64,000 bases of DNA from Pantoea sp. At-9b (GTDB lineage: Bacteria; Pseudomonadota; Gammaproteobacteria; Enterobacterales; Enterobacteriaceae), in NCBI RefSeq assembly GCF_000175935.2, contig NC_014839.1, positions 330,055 through 394,054 of the forward strand, given 5' to 3'. This document shows, one piece after another, positions 53,906 to 63,297 of the stretch. The position numbers and the translations under genes are program-made. Numbering within the stretch: the stretch's first letter is position 1; every line of letters begins with the position of its first letter. The notes beneath the pieces were generated by a model. That model saw only the letters and a program-made list of their open reading frames with translations. It was not told the DNA's origin and did not search any database.

Positions 53906-54702
53906 TGAAAAATCTGTTACCTGCCCTGCTGCTTCTGGTCTGTGTGACCGGTGCACAGGCGGATGAAACGTCACCACCTGCCGATACGGTGGTAACGCCG
54001 GCCGACCCGTTTACCGGCTGGCACTGGTACAACGAGCCGAAGAAAAAACCGGACACCCCGGCTCCGGAACCGCCGGCACCGCGTGTGCCGGACTTCAGTC
54101 AGCTTTCACCAGAGAAGCAGGCGGAGGTGCTTAAGGGCTATACAAAACAGGCGCTGGATCGCGCCATTCTGTATCCCTCGGCGGAAAACACGGCGACTTT
54201 CCTGCGCTGGCAGAAGTTCTGGACCGACCGCGCCTCGATGTTCAGTCAGTCGTTCGCGGTGGCGCAGCTGGATCACCCGGACCTCGACTACAACCTGGAG
54301 CACCCGCACTACAACAGCACGGCCCCGCTCCAGCAGGCGCGCGATCAGGAGGAGCAGACGCAGGCCATCAGCAGGCTGGCCGGGCAGTACGGTCTGTTCT
54401 ACTTCTACCGCGGCAGTGACCCGATTGATGCGCAGATGGCGGGCGTGGTGGCGGATTTTGCGCGTCTGCGCCATATCTCCCTCATCCCGGTCAGCGTGGA
54501 CGGTACCGTGTCGCCGCAGGTGCCGGACAGCCGTCAGGACAGCGGGCAGAGCGCGCGCATGGGGATCAGCCACTTCCCTGCGCTGTTCCTGGTGGACCCT
54601 GCCACAAAGAATTACCGCCCGCTCGCCTACGGCTTTATGACGCAGGACGACCTGGCAAAACGTTTTCTCAACGTGGCTACCGGCTTTAAACCCAACTTCT
54701 GA
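53905..54702 (+). CDS. traF: TraF
   Basis: A 265-residue periplasmic protein with a signal peptide and a thioredoxin-like domain (YGLFYFYRGSDPIDAQMAGV, then MGISHFPALFLVDPATKNYR), without a CxxC motif, as in F TraF. The N-terminal GWHWYNEPKKKP is characteristic. Needed for pilus assembly. It overlaps the traN stop by one base. Confidence 0.93.
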   Translation: MKNLLPALLLLVCVTGAQADETSPPADTVVTPADPFTGWHWYNEPKKKPDTPAPEPPAPRVPDFSQLSPEKQAEVLKGYTKQALDRAILYPSAENTATFLRWQKFWTDRASMFSQSFAVAQLDHPDLDYNLEHPHYNSTAPLQQARDQEEQTQAISRLAGQYGLFYFYRGSDPIDAQMAGVVADFARLRHISLIPVSVDGTVSPQVPDSRQDSGQSARMGISHFPALFLVDPATKNYRPLAYGFMTQDDLAKRFLNVATGFKPNF

Positions 54703-54712
54703 GGACTGAGTG

Positions 54713-55183
54713 ATGCTGATACATTCACCCGTCTGGCACGGGCGGCTGCGCGCCGTCCGCAGCCTGACGAACCTGCTGATGCAGACGCTGGTTATCCACC
54801 CTGCGCTGCTGTTCTTTCTGCTGTTTGTGCTGGACGCGCATAACACCGGCAGCGCCGGACAGATGCTGCTGAACGAAGCCGAGAGGCTGGTGCGGGACGC
54901 GCCGGCAGGGCAGGTATGGGGCTGTGCACCGCAGGCCACGCGCGAGGCGGATTTTCCTCCCGCCTCTCTCCAGACGCTTCGTGACGGCGCACCTGTTCCT
55001 GCTGATTTGAAGACAGCTCCGCCGCCATTCACATGCGTGAAAGCACCGGAAAGTCGCGAGGTCTGGATACACGAGACAAACGACACGCTGCTGATGTTCT
55101 ATAAGACTGGGGTGCTGTTTTCGATCCTCGCCAGTCTGGTGATGTGGGGCATCCGCCGCCGGGAAAAAGGAGAAACCGTATGA
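54713..55183 (+). CDS. Membrane protein after traF, unknown
   Basis: About 156 residues. ATG at 54713 is preferred to GTG at 54710 because GAGGA is seven bases upstream. It has an N-terminal span (LLMQTLVIHPALLFFLLFVL), a periplasmic domain with two cysteines (QVWGCAPQATREA, FTCVKAPESREVWI) and a C-terminal span (FSILASLVMWGI). It occupies the F trbA/artA place without clear similarity. It overlaps the next start. Confidence 0.68.
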   Translation: MLIHSPVWHGRLRAVRSLTNLLMQTLVIHPALLFFLLFVLDAHNTGSAGQMLLNEAERLVRDAPAGQVWGCAPQATREADFPPASLQTLRDGAPVPADLKTAPPPFTCVKAPESREVWIHETNDTLLMFYKTGVLFSILASLVMWGIRRREKGETV

Positions 55184-55392
55184 ACCGATTGCCCCTGATT
55201 TCCACGCTGTTTATGACCGGCATCATTTTTAACTGTCTGCGCCAGCTGATGAACTATTCGCTGACGCTGACCCATCAGGTTCTGGTCACCGGCACCGTGG
55301 CCGGTTTTGTTCTGGCCGCAGCGGTGCTGGCGGTCGATATCATGGCATACCGGCGTATGCGCCGCAGCCGGGAGGCTCACCATGAGGCGTAG
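55180..55392 (+). CDS. Small membrane protein, candidate TraQ analogue
   Basis: A 70-residue protein with two membrane spans (LPLISTLFMTGIIFNCLRQL and VLVTGTVAGFVLAAAVLAVD) and a basic C-terminal tail (YRRMRRSREAHHEA). Its position before trbB, its topology and its tail resemble F TraQ, the chaperone for propilin insertion, but sequence similarity is too weak to be sure. GGAGAAACC precedes the ATG; it overlaps trbB by eleven bases. Confidence 0.6.
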   Translation: MNRLPLISTLFMTGIIFNCLRQLMNYSLTLTHQVLVTGTVAGFVLAAAVLAVDIMAYRRMRRSREAHHEA

Positions 55393-56008
55393 TGCATTCC
55401 TTACGGCCCTGATGCTGCTCAGCCCGCTGGCTGCGCAGGCGACGGTGGCTGATGAGATAGCGGTCCTGGACCAGGCGAAAGCGCAGCGCGGTGCGCCGCT
55501 GCCGGATTTTGGCCTCCCGGGTTCACAACCGGCGCGGCGGATTCAGCCAAAGCCCCCACACATGATGACGCTCACGGGCGGTCGCGCGGTGAACCTGAAT
55601 GATTACGCCATCGTGGTGTTCATGCAGCGCAGCTGCACCCACAGCGCGAAATTCGATCCCCTGCTGCGGGACTGGGCCGACCGGATGGGGATAAAAGTGT
55701 ATCCCTACACGCTGGATGGCTACGGTGACGCCTCTTTCCCGGTGGCACTTATCCCGCGTAAGGCTGCTGCAAATGAGCCGATAGCCGGTGAGATCCTCAC
55801 CTTCTTCGGCAACGGACTGCCGATTGCGACGCCGACGACCTTTATGGTCAACGTCAACACCAACGTGGCGTATCCGCTTTATCAGGGTGAAACGGACATG
55901 AACACGCTCAGTCAGCGCCTTGCGCTGATGATTGAGGCCGACATTGACCACCTCGCCCCGGATACGCTCGGCCCGGTGCCTTCCAGCGCGGAAGTGACCC
56001 CACAGTAA
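55382..56008 (+). CDS. trbB: TrbB thioredoxin-like protein with single active-site cysteine
   Basis: A 208-residue periplasmic protein (signal peptide, cleavage near LAAQA) with the TrbB pattern VVFMQRSCTHSAKFDPLLRD and KVYPYTLDGYGDASFPVAL. F TrbB is a disulfide isomerase with a CxxC site; here the motif is Cys85-Thr-His-Ser88. A single-cysteine site cannot form the usual internal disulfide but could still reduce or isomerise by a monothiol route. Clients are probably TraU, TraN and TraH. Confidence 0.88.
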   Translation: MRRSAFLTALMLLSPLAAQATVADEIAVLDQAKAQRGAPLPDFGLPGSQPARRIQPKPPHMMTLTGGRAVNLNDYAIVVFMQRSCTHSAKFDPLLRDWADRMGIKVYPYTLDGYGDASFPVALIPRKAAANEPIAGEILTFFGNGLPIATPTTFMVNVNTNVAYPLYQGETDMNTLSQRLALMIEADIDHLAPDTLGPVPSSAEVTPQ

Positions 56009-56043
56009 CCCGACGGCGATGGCCGTCGTCTGACGGAAAAATC

Positions 56044-56349
56044 ATGTACGAGACTCCCTTAACCTTCTCGCGGCTGGAGACGGCGCTGCTGCTCGTCTGT
56101 GTGTCGCTGCTGGCTGCGGCGGGGCTGTATGCCTGGCTGGTCTGTGAGCTGATGAACCGCAACATCATGGCGGCGGCAGGCGGTCCTGACGGACTGCTCA
56201 TGAACGGTCTGCAGGTCTTCCCGCTGCTGTTTCTTTTTGCCCTTGCCGGCGGCTTCGGCTGCGGCGCGCTGGTCAGCCTCACGCTGCGCCGGCACGGATT
56301 CATGACTGACCGCGGCCCTTACCGCCCCGGCAACACGTCCCCCCACTGA
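56044..56349 (+). CDS. Membrane protein between trbB and traH, unknown
   Basis: A 101-residue protein with two spans (TALLLVCVSLLAAAGLYAWL and LQVFPLLFLFALAGGFGCGA) and a short basic tail. Comparable in place to trbF/trbJ of F, but I see no match. Confidence 0.65.
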   Translation: MYETPLTFSRLETALLLVCVSLLAAAGLYAWLVCELMNRNIMAAAGGPDGLLMNGLQVFPLLFLFALAGGFGCGALVSLTLRRHGFMTDRGPYRPGNTSPH

Positions 56350-56360
56350 GACTAACTGAA

Positions 56361-56876
56361 ATGGAAAAAAACATGCATACCCTTTTTAAGGCCCTTACGC
56401 CGGAAAAAATGCTGCAGCTGAACGTGGAAGAACATGCCAGGGTGTTGACTGAGCTCTGGCGCACGCGCGGTGGACACGTTTATGTGCAGGGCGCGACCGG
56501 AACCGGCAAATCGACTGTTGCCCGTATTCTGGCCACGCAGCTTAAAGCGGACTGGTTCGGCTACGAGCTGCTGTCGCCGGAAGAGTTTAAAGCGGAACTG
56601 GATGACATCCTCGCGCGGCTGGCCGCCAGCAGGAAAAAGATCCTCATCCTCGATGGCTTTTTTCCGCAGTATGCAGGCAGCGCGTTCAGGGCACTGCTGA
56701 GCGAACTCAGCGATAAAGGCGTGAGCCTGTTTATCTTTTCGCAGGAATCACTCTCCTCAAAAGGTAACGCTCTGCCTCATGGAGGGGAACTTCCCACCGA
56801 CGCCTTTGAGACGATTGCTGAATTTCGTTACGGCCCCGGGTCCCGCTACCCCGTTACCTTCCACCAGGTGAAATAA
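56361..56876 (+). CDS. Small AAA/P-loop ATPase in the tra operon
   Basis: A 171-residue cytoplasmic protein with Walker A (GATGTGKSTVARIL, residues about 44-57) and Walker B (KKILILDGFFPQ, near 92-103). It has a sensor-like segment (VSLFIFSQESLSS) and an arginine-containing end. The size suggests a minimal ATPase or nucleotide kinase-like fold. No F counterpart. It may assist traH/traG function or regulate transfer. Confidence 0.68.
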   Translation: MEKNMHTLFKALTPEKMLQLNVEEHARVLTELWRTRGGHVYVQGATGTGKSTVARILATQLKADWFGYELLSPEEFKAELDDILARLAASRKKILILDGFFPQYAGSAFRALLSELSDKGVSLFIFSQESLSSKGNALPHGGELPTDAFETIAEFRYGPGSRYPVTFHQVK

Positions 56877-56950
56877 CAGCTGCCTGCGCGTTCATTTAAT
56901 CCCTCCGATGGAATGAACCATGAACCTATCCCGTTACGGAGCTTTATCAC

Positions 56951-58318
56951 ATGAAACTCAGGCAGTTCCTTCTTTCCGTCGCGACGGCCCTGGTCATAAG
57001 CGTACCGGCTCTGGCCGACGTGCAGGGCGACCTGAACGGCTATTTCGGCAGCCTCGGCTTTGACGGCAACGTCTCAAAAGCGCAGGCGTGGCAGGGGCAG
57101 GCGGCCGGTTACGTTACCGGCGGCTCCATTTATCTGCGTAACCCGGTCAAGCAGGTACAGCTTATTTCAATGCAGGTGCCGTCACTCAATGCCGGCTGCG
57201 GCGGCATTGACGCCTATCTGGGGGCTTTTTCCTTCATTAACGGTGCTGAACTGCAGCGGTTCGTGAAGCAGATCATGAGTAATGCCGCCGGCTATGCCTT
57301 TGACCTGGCACTGCAGACAATGGTCCCGGAGCTAAAACAGGCCAAAGACTTCCTGCAGAAGCTGGCCTCGGATGTCAACTCCATGAACATGAGTTCGTGT
57401 CAGGCCGCACAGGGGATCATCGGTGGCCTGTGGCCGGTGTCCCAGGCGTCGAACCTGAAAATCTGTCAGGACATTGCCGGGGAGAGCAACATTTTTGCGG
57501 ACTGGGCGGCATCGCGTCAGGGATGCACGGTGGGCGGTCAGGGTGACAGTGTCACCAGTAAAGCCTCTGACGCTGAAAAAGACCAGGTGCTGAAGAACAA
57601 AAACCTCATCTGGGATGCGCTGGGGCGTAACCATCTGTTTGACGGCAACCGGCAGCTGAAGGAGCTGGTCATGAGCGTAGTGGGCTCCATTATCTTCAAC
57701 AAGGACGGGCAGGTCACCATCCTCTCACCGCTGGTTGATAACCGGGACATCATCACCGTGCTGATGCGCGGGGGAACCGCGAAAATCTACGGCTGCGACG
57801 AGGCCGACCTCTGCCTGGGTCCGGTGGTCACGGACGTGACCGTCAGCAGTGACGTCGCGCTGGTCACGCAGGTGCGTAACCTGATGATTTCCATCGACAG
57901 CAAGCTCAGCGCAGACACCGGCCTGTCGGATAAGGAAAAGGGCTTTATCAACACCACCTCGGTGCCGGTGCTGAAGTATCTGACCAACTCCCGCAGCATG
58001 GGGATGAGCCCGACCTACCTGATACAGGTGGCGGACTTTATCGCGCAGGACATGATGATCCAGTACCTGCAGGAGCTGGTGAAGCAGGCCAGCCAGTCGC
58101 TGGCGGGTAAGAACTTCCCGGAACAGGCGGCGGGTGAACTGCGCAACAACGTGATGGCGGCGACTTCGCTGCTGGCGCAGATGAAGCTGCAGTCCACCGC
58201 AGACCAGAACGCACTGGACGGCATCGACCGCAACATGCAGTACCTTCAGCAGCAGGTCTCAACCATCATCTCAACGTCTTATCAGGGCAACTACCAGTGG
58301 GGGCGCGGCAATGACTGA
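56951..58318 (+). CDS. traH: TraH
   Basis: A 455-residue periplasmic protein with a signal peptide (FLLSVATALVISVPALA) and the TraH pattern DLNGYFGSLGFDGNVSKAQA, then YVTGGSIYLRNPVKQVQLI, CGGIDAYLGAFSFINGAELQ and NSMNMSSCQAAQGIIGGLWP. Outer-membrane associated in F, required for pilus assembly. It overlaps traG by eight bases. Confidence 0.95.
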   Translation: MKLRQFLLSVATALVISVPALADVQGDLNGYFGSLGFDGNVSKAQAWQGQAAGYVTGGSIYLRNPVKQVQLISMQVPSLNAGCGGIDAYLGAFSFINGAELQRFVKQIMSNAAGYAFDLALQTMVPELKQAKDFLQKLASDVNSMNMSSCQAAQGIIGGLWPVSQASNLKICQDIAGESNIFADWAASRQGCTVGGQGDSVTSKASDAEKDQVLKNKNLIWDALGRNHLFDGNRQLKELVMSVVGSIIFNKDGQVTILSPLVDNRDIITVLMRGGTAKIYGCDEADLCLGPVVTDVTVSSDVALVTQVRNLMISIDSKLSADTGLSDKEKGFINTTSVPVLKYLTNSRSMGMSPTYLIQVADFIAQDMMIQYLQELVKQASQSLAGKNFPEQAAGELRNNVMAATSLLAQMKLQSTADQNALDGIDRNMQYLQQQVSTIISTSYQGNYQWGRGND

Positions 58319-61300
58319 AGTCTGGACCATTTACGGCGGGGACATGTGGCGGCAGGTGTTTAACGGCGTGGTCACCATCATCGGCTCGGATACGTTCAGC
58401 ACGCTGAAGCGCATCGTCGGTCTGTTCGGCGTGCTGGGTGTGATGTTCAGTTTTATCAAATCACGCAATCCGATGGTGTTTCTGCACTGGGTGGCCATCT
58501 TTTTCGTCATCACGTCCGTGCTGCTGGTGCCGAAGCGCAGCGTGCAGATTATTGACATCACGGACCCGGCCGCGGTGTACGAGGTGGATAACGTGCCGGC
58601 GGGGCTGGCTGCGATTGCCGGACTGGCGACGGGGGCCGGTTTTGGGGTGGCGCAGCTGTATGACTATGCGCTGGCCCGACCGGACTCACTGACCTACACG
58701 AAGTCGGGGATGCTGTTTGGCTCGCAGATTGTGGCGCAGTCGTCTGACTTCCGCACGCAGAACCCGCAGCTGTCGCAGATGCTCACCGACTACGTGGAAA
58801 ACTGCGTGATGGGCGATATTCTGCTGAATAACAAATACACCGTGGCGCAGCTGCTGAACAGCAAGGACCCGCTGACGCTCATCACCAGTAATCCGAGTCC
58901 GCTGCGCGGTCTGTACCAGGATACCGGCGGCGGCCGCCAGTTCATCACCTGCCAGCAGGCGGCGGGGCTCATTCAGAACCTGATCGGGGCGGACATCAGC
59001 ATCGGGGGGACCACCTGGCAGGCACTTTCGACGCGACTGTTCGGCAGCCGGATTGACGCAAGCTCATTGCTCAGCAGCGCGATGGCTGACAGCTATGACT
59101 TTTTTTACGCCGGGGGGCAGAGTGCGTCGCAGATTATGCGTAATAACGTCACGTATGCCGCCGTCCGAGACGGCTGGAAAGGGTTTGCGGCGCGGTCGTC
59201 CGACACGGCCAACCTGCTCAACCTGGCCACGGAGTCCAGCCTGACCAAACAGCGCATCAGCTGGGGGGCAGGCGGCGTGATAGCGGCCCGTACCCTGCCG
59301 ATGTTTCAGTCGCTGATGATGCTGGTGCTGATTGGCCTGTTTCCACTGGTGATTGCGCTTTCGCTGGTCAACCACAGCATTTTCGGGCTGAACACGCTGA
59401 AGCTCTACGCCGGGGGCTTTCTCTACTTCCAGATGTGGCCGGTAATGTTTGCCATCCTCAACTCGCTGGCCAACTTCTACCTGCAGTCGAAGACCGGCAG
59501 CACGGCGCTGGTGCTGGCAAATCAGGATCAGGTGGCTCTGCAGCATTCGGATGCGGCAAACATCGCAGGCTATCTCAGCATGTCGATACCGGTACTGGCG
59601 TTTTTCCTGACGAAAGGCGCGGCATCGGTGGCGTCGCAGGCCGTGGGTGGCATCATGAGTTCGGCAGCGTTTGCGACCGGCGGACAGGCATCCACCACGG
59701 CCGACGGCAACTGGTCGTTTAACAACATGTCGATGGATAACGTCAACGCCAACAAGTTTGACACCAACATGAGTCGCCGGTCCGGGCAGCAGGCGTTTCA
59801 GACCGGCAACGGCTCGATGCACACGCAGACGGCCGACGGGCACAGCGTCTATGACACCAGCGGGGCGATATCGAATCTGCCGGTGAACATGCGGCTCAGC
59901 GCGCTGGCCAGCAGCGGTTTCTCCGAACAGGCGCGTCAGGCGCAGCAGGAGGCGCAGAGTTCGCTGGACGGGTATAATCACAGCGTGACCAGCGGCTTCC
60001 AGCAGATGAACCAGCTGACGCACCAGAGCGGGAACAGCGACAGCGTGACGCAGGGCAGTGACAGCACCGTATCAACGAACATCAGCCGCGGCGCGAGCAA
60101 AATGCAGTCGGCGGTGGAGAGCTACGCGAAGTCGCATAATGTCTCTGAACAGCAGGCGTATAACCAGCTGATGGATATCACTAACCAGGGGGGAACGGGT
60201 GCCAGAGGATATGTCAAATTTGACTCCGGTGACCAGCTGGCCGGTAAACTCGGTAAGTGGGCCACCGGACTCAGCGCAGGTGGTGAGGGCAGCGTTGACT
60301 GGCGTCATACTTCCGGCAGCTCACACGGTACGCAGGACAGCCACGCCGAGGGGCGCGACAACCGCCACGACCAGAACAGCCAGGAGGCGCGCGATTTCCG
60401 GGAGGGGGTGGATATGGTCACCTCTGCCCGCCTGAGCGAATCAGGCAGCCATACCGACAATCAGTCGGCCTCGCAGGCGCAGCAGTTTGCGGCGACGCTC
60501 AACGATGCGAAGAGTCAGTACCACCAGTACACGGAGAGCAGCACACGGAGTCAGGAGTTCAGCCGCATGGCCACGCTGTCGCAGACGCAGAGCGCCAGCC
60601 TGGACGCCAACTACAACCAGGAGTTTGTGGACTGGACCACGGCGAAGTACGGCAGCGATGCGCAGAACATCCTGACCAACGTCAGGAGCGCACAGGGCGC
60701 GGCCACCGAGTTTATGCACGAGCGGCTTGAGCCGGAAATCATGCGGAACTACGGTGCGCGGACTGACCAGGTGAACGGACAGCCGCTGCAGCCTACCCGC
60801 TCACTGGATGCACCTTATATGCCTGTGAACGGTGATGCACGGGTTCAGGCGGGTTCACCGGTGTCAGGACCCGCCGTACCAGCAGGGGAACATACCGGCA
60901 GCATCGGCAACGCACGTGAGCAATATCCGACCGGTCCGACGGCGGGAAGTACAGAACCTGTGTCGGGCAGCTTGCGGCAGAACGGTCGTGAAGTTACAGC
61001 TGGCGAATCGCAGGGGGCTGTCAGCGGAAACGGACGGGCAACGGCGACAAACGTTCAGCACCGTGAACGCAACCTCAGCGTGCCGGCAGGTGCACCGTCA
61101 CAGGCAATGACGGATGACTTCCTCAGCAGTTCCCGTCGCGTGAGCGGGCAGGCCGCAGGCTCGGGTATTCAGAGTAACGTGGCTGATAAGGTGGCAGCAC
61201 AAAGATCTGGCCTGATGGAAACTGTCAGGGAAAATGACGGGAAAATCGCTGAAAATAAAACCACTGTTCAGGCATCCAGTAATATACTCAGGGATGAGCA

Positions 61301-61442
61301 TCAGGATGCGGTCCGGAGTCAACAGATAGGCCGTACAGAAGAAGATTTAAGGCAGACTAAACCAATTGGGGATGGTGCCGAGATTAAAGAGTTTAAGAAA
61401 AAACTGGAAAATCTCCGCGCAGCACATAATAAAGCTTCTTAA
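58311..61442 (+). CDS. traG: TraG mating-pair stabilisation and exclusion protein
   Basis: A 1,043-residue protein (F TraG 938). The N-terminal half has several membrane spans (VNHSIFGLNTLKLYAGGFLY and GYLSMSIPVLAFFLTKGAAS). The C-terminal half is a long periplasmic, Q/S-rich region with coiled-coil potential (EGRDNRHDQNSQEARDFREG). It acts in pilus assembly and mating-pair stability and is recognised by TraS of the recipient. The extra length lies in the variable C-terminal region. Confidence 0.94.
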   Translation: MTEVWTIYGGDMWRQVFNGVVTIIGSDTFSTLKRIVGLFGVLGVMFSFIKSRNPMVFLHWVAIFFVITSVLLVPKRSVQIIDITDPAAVYEVDNVPAGLAAIAGLATGAGFGVAQLYDYALARPDSLTYTKSGMLFGSQIVAQSSDFRTQNPQLSQMLTDYVENCVMGDILLNNKYTVAQLLNSKDPLTLITSNPSPLRGLYQDTGGGRQFITCQQAAGLIQNLIGADISIGGTTWQALSTRLFGSRIDASSLLSSAMADSYDFFYAGGQSASQIMRNNVTYAAVRDGWKGFAARSSDTANLLNLATESSLTKQRISWGAGGVIAARTLPMFQSLMMLVLIGLFPLVIALSLVNHSIFGLNTLKLYAGGFLYFQMWPVMFAILNSLANFYLQSKTGSTALVLANQDQVALQHSDAANIAGYLSMSIPVLAFFLTKGAASVASQAVGGIMSSAAFATGGQASTTADGNWSFNNMSMDNVNANKFDTNMSRRSGQQAFQTGNGSMHTQTADGHSVYDTSGAISNLPVNMRLSALASSGFSEQARQAQQEAQSSLDGYNHSVTSGFQQMNQLTHQSGNSDSVTQGSDSTVSTNISRGASKMQSAVESYAKSHNVSEQQAYNQLMDITNQGGTGARGYVKFDSGDQLAGKLGKWATGLSAGGEGSVDWRHTSGSSHGTQDSHAEGRDNRHDQNSQEARDFREGVDMVTSARLSESGSHTDNQSASQAQQFAATLNDAKSQYHQYTESSTRSQEFSRMATLSQTQSASLDANYNQEFVDWTTAKYGSDAQNILTNVRSAQGAATEFMHERLEPEIMRNYGARTDQVNGQPLQPTRSLDAPYMPVNGDARVQAGSPVSGPAVPAGEHTGSIGNAREQYPTGPTAGSTEPVSGSLRQNGREVTAGESQGAVSGNGRATATNVQHRERNLSVPAGAPSQAMTDDFLSSSRRVSGQAAGSGIQSNVADKVAAQRSGLMETVRENDGKIAENKTTVQASSNILRDEHQDAVRSQQIGRTEEDLRQTKPIGDGAEIKEFKKKLENLRAAHNKAS

Positions 61443-61468
61443 ATCTAAAGTTTTTATGAGGAGGGATT

Positions 61469-62038
61469 ATGGGAAATCTTTCTGTTTCTGAAATTAATGC
61501 CGATATATCCTTGATTACTGGAAGTTTTAGCTCGGACTACAGGGTGATTCCTTCAGCCTCAAAGGTATTTAGGGTAAGTATCCTATTCCCCATGCTTGCG
61601 GTCCTGTTAAGTTTTGCCAGTATTTCAATGGTATATGTATCTTTCTATAGCGATATTAATTCCATATATGGGTATTGGGACTACTTTTTAAGTGAAGGAT
61701 GGGTTGTCACTGTTCCTACTGCAATTATAGGGCTTATTTTTGCATTTATGACCTATAGCAACATTATTATGTACATGGTCATACCTGAAGATGTTCGTGA
61801 AAAATCATTGATATTTAGTCACTTGAGAAAGGTTGTTAAGCGCACTTTTACTTTTTTTGTAGGATTAATGATTCTTTCAGTGATTTTATCAGGTTTCATT
61901 TCATGGTTTGCTTTCGGTATTCCGGCACTAGAGTTTGCTTTGTTTCTGGTTCTTAACATTACTGTAGGAATGGAAATCAATCGTCTCGGAGCTGGTCTGG
62001 CTCTGGAAAAAATCAGCAACCTGATTAAAAAGATTTAA
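61469..62038 (+). CDS. TraS-like entry-exclusion membrane protein
   Basis: A 189-residue protein directly after traG with a strong ribosome-binding site (GAGGAGGG). It has four membrane segments, for example VSILFPMLAVLLSFASISMV, VTVPTAIIGLIFAFMTYSNI and TFFVGLMILSVILSGFISWF. The A+T content is much higher than in neighbouring tra genes. Position between traG and traT and topology fit TraS, an inner-membrane exclusion protein whose sequence is highly variable. The call rests mainly on position. Confidence 0.65.
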   Translation: MGNLSVSEINADISLITGSFSSDYRVIPSASKVFRVSILFPMLAVLLSFASISMVYVSFYSDINSIYGYWDYFLSEGWVVTVPTAIIGLIFAFMTYSNIIMYMVIPEDVREKSLIFSHLRKVVKRTFTFFVGLMILSVILSGFISWFAFGIPALEFALFLVLNITVGMEINRLGAGLALEKISNLIKKI

Positions 62039-62166
62039 GTTCTCACGGCGTCTGCCGATATTCCCTTCCGGCACTCTGACGGAAGGGTTCTCTCCGTAAA
62101 TACCATTAAATCAGCGTGCCCCGGGGCGCGTGCGGCCCGCTTTTTCCGTTCAACAAGGATACGTCC

Positions 62167-62898
62167 ATGAAAAACCGCAATCTGCTTGTGGCGGCCATTG
62201 CTGCTGCCTCCCTGTTACTGTCCGGCTGTGGTGCCATGAGCACCGCCATCAAAAAGCGCAATCTCGAAGTCAAAACGCAGATGAGCCAGACCGTCTGGCT
62301 GGAACCGTCTGATCAGAAGACCGTATATCTGCAGGTGCGCAATACCTCTGATAAAGACATGAGCGACCTGCCGACCCTGCTGGCGCAGGATCTTCGCGCC
62401 AAAGGCTACACCGTGACGTCATCGCCGGATGCAGCCTACTACTGGATTCAGGCAAACGTGCTGAAGGCCGAGAAAATGGACCTGCGGCAGGCGCAGGGGT
62501 TCCTTTCCAGCGGGTATGAGGGGGCAGCTATGGGGGCTGCCCTGGGCAGCGGGATCACTGCGTATAACAGCTCATCCGGCGGTGCCATCCTCGGCGTCGG
62601 ACTGGCGGCCGGTCTGGCAGGCATGGCGGCAGATGCAATGGTGGAAGACGTGAACTTCACGATGGTGACCGATCTGCAGATTTCCGAACGCAGTAAATCA
62701 AAAGTGACCACCGATAACGTGGCGGCCCTGCGACAGGGAACCTCCGGTGTTAAAGTGCAGATCAGCAGCGAGGAAGGTAATCGTATGAAATACCAGACCC
62801 GCGTCGTCTCCAATGCCAACAAGGTCAACCTGAAATTTGAGGAAGCGAAGCCGGTGCTGGAAGCCCAGCTGGCGAAGTCGGTTGCCGGGATTATGTAA
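62167..62898 (+). CDS. traT: TraT surface-exclusion lipoprotein
   Basis: A 243-residue outer-membrane lipoprotein from ATG at 62167 (AAGGATA upstream), with lipobox LLSGC. Conserved stretches are [26 protein letters not shown]-like [16 protein letters not shown] and [14 protein letters not shown] [19 protein letters not shown]. It reduces mating between donors and adds serum resistance in F-like plasmids. Confidence 0.96.
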   Translation: MKNRNLLVAAIAAASLLLSGCGAMSTAIKKRNLEVKTQMSQTVWLEPSDQKTVYLQVRNTSDKDMSDLPTLLAQDLRAKGYTVTSSPDAAYYWIQANVLKAEKMDLRQAQGFLSSGYEGAAMGAALGSGITAYNSSSGGAILGVGLAAGLAGMAADAMVEDVNFTMVTDLQISERSKSKVTTDNVAALRQGTSGVKVQISSEEGNRMKYQTRVVSNANKVNLKFEEAKPVLEAQLAKSVAGIM

Positions 62899-62982
62899 GT
62901 CCCGCGGAGCGGCACCCCGGTGCCGCTTCTCTGATTATATGTGGTACTGTTTCGGGACTTTAAGCCATGACAGGATCCCCGG

Positions 62983-63297
62983 ATGCACCGAAAAACTGAA
63001 CTGCTCGACAGCCTGCTGCCTGAATGGTCCACAACTGTGGCGCTGAGTATCCCGTTCACGCTGATTTTCCTCTTTTCCACACAGGACTTTCTTCCTGAAA
63101 TGTTGCTGGACGTGGTACAGAATACGATGGAGCAGGGGCCCTCTCACGCAGGCATCCCGTTTGCGGAGGTGCTGGTGCCGGTATTTTTTCTGTATGTACT
63201 GCTGGCGTGTGCGGTCGGGCTGACTGTCGGTACGGTAATCAACCGTTTTGCGCGGTATCTGTGGCGTCTTGCAGAGCGCAGAGAAACAGGTTATTAA
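62983..63297 (+). CDS. Membrane protein after traT, unknown
   Basis: A 104-residue protein with two spans (WSTTVALSIPFTLIFLFST and VLVPVFFLYVLLACAVGLTV), a periplasmic loop and a basic C-terminal tail (RFARYLWRLAERRETGY). F has traD soon after traT; here at least two extra small membrane genes intervene. Function unknown. Confidence 0.65.
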   Translation: MHRKTELLDSLLPEWSTTVALSIPFTLIFLFSTQDFLPEMLLDVVQNTMEQGPSHAGIPFAEVLVPVFFLYVLLACAVGLTVGTVINRFARYLWRLAERRETGY

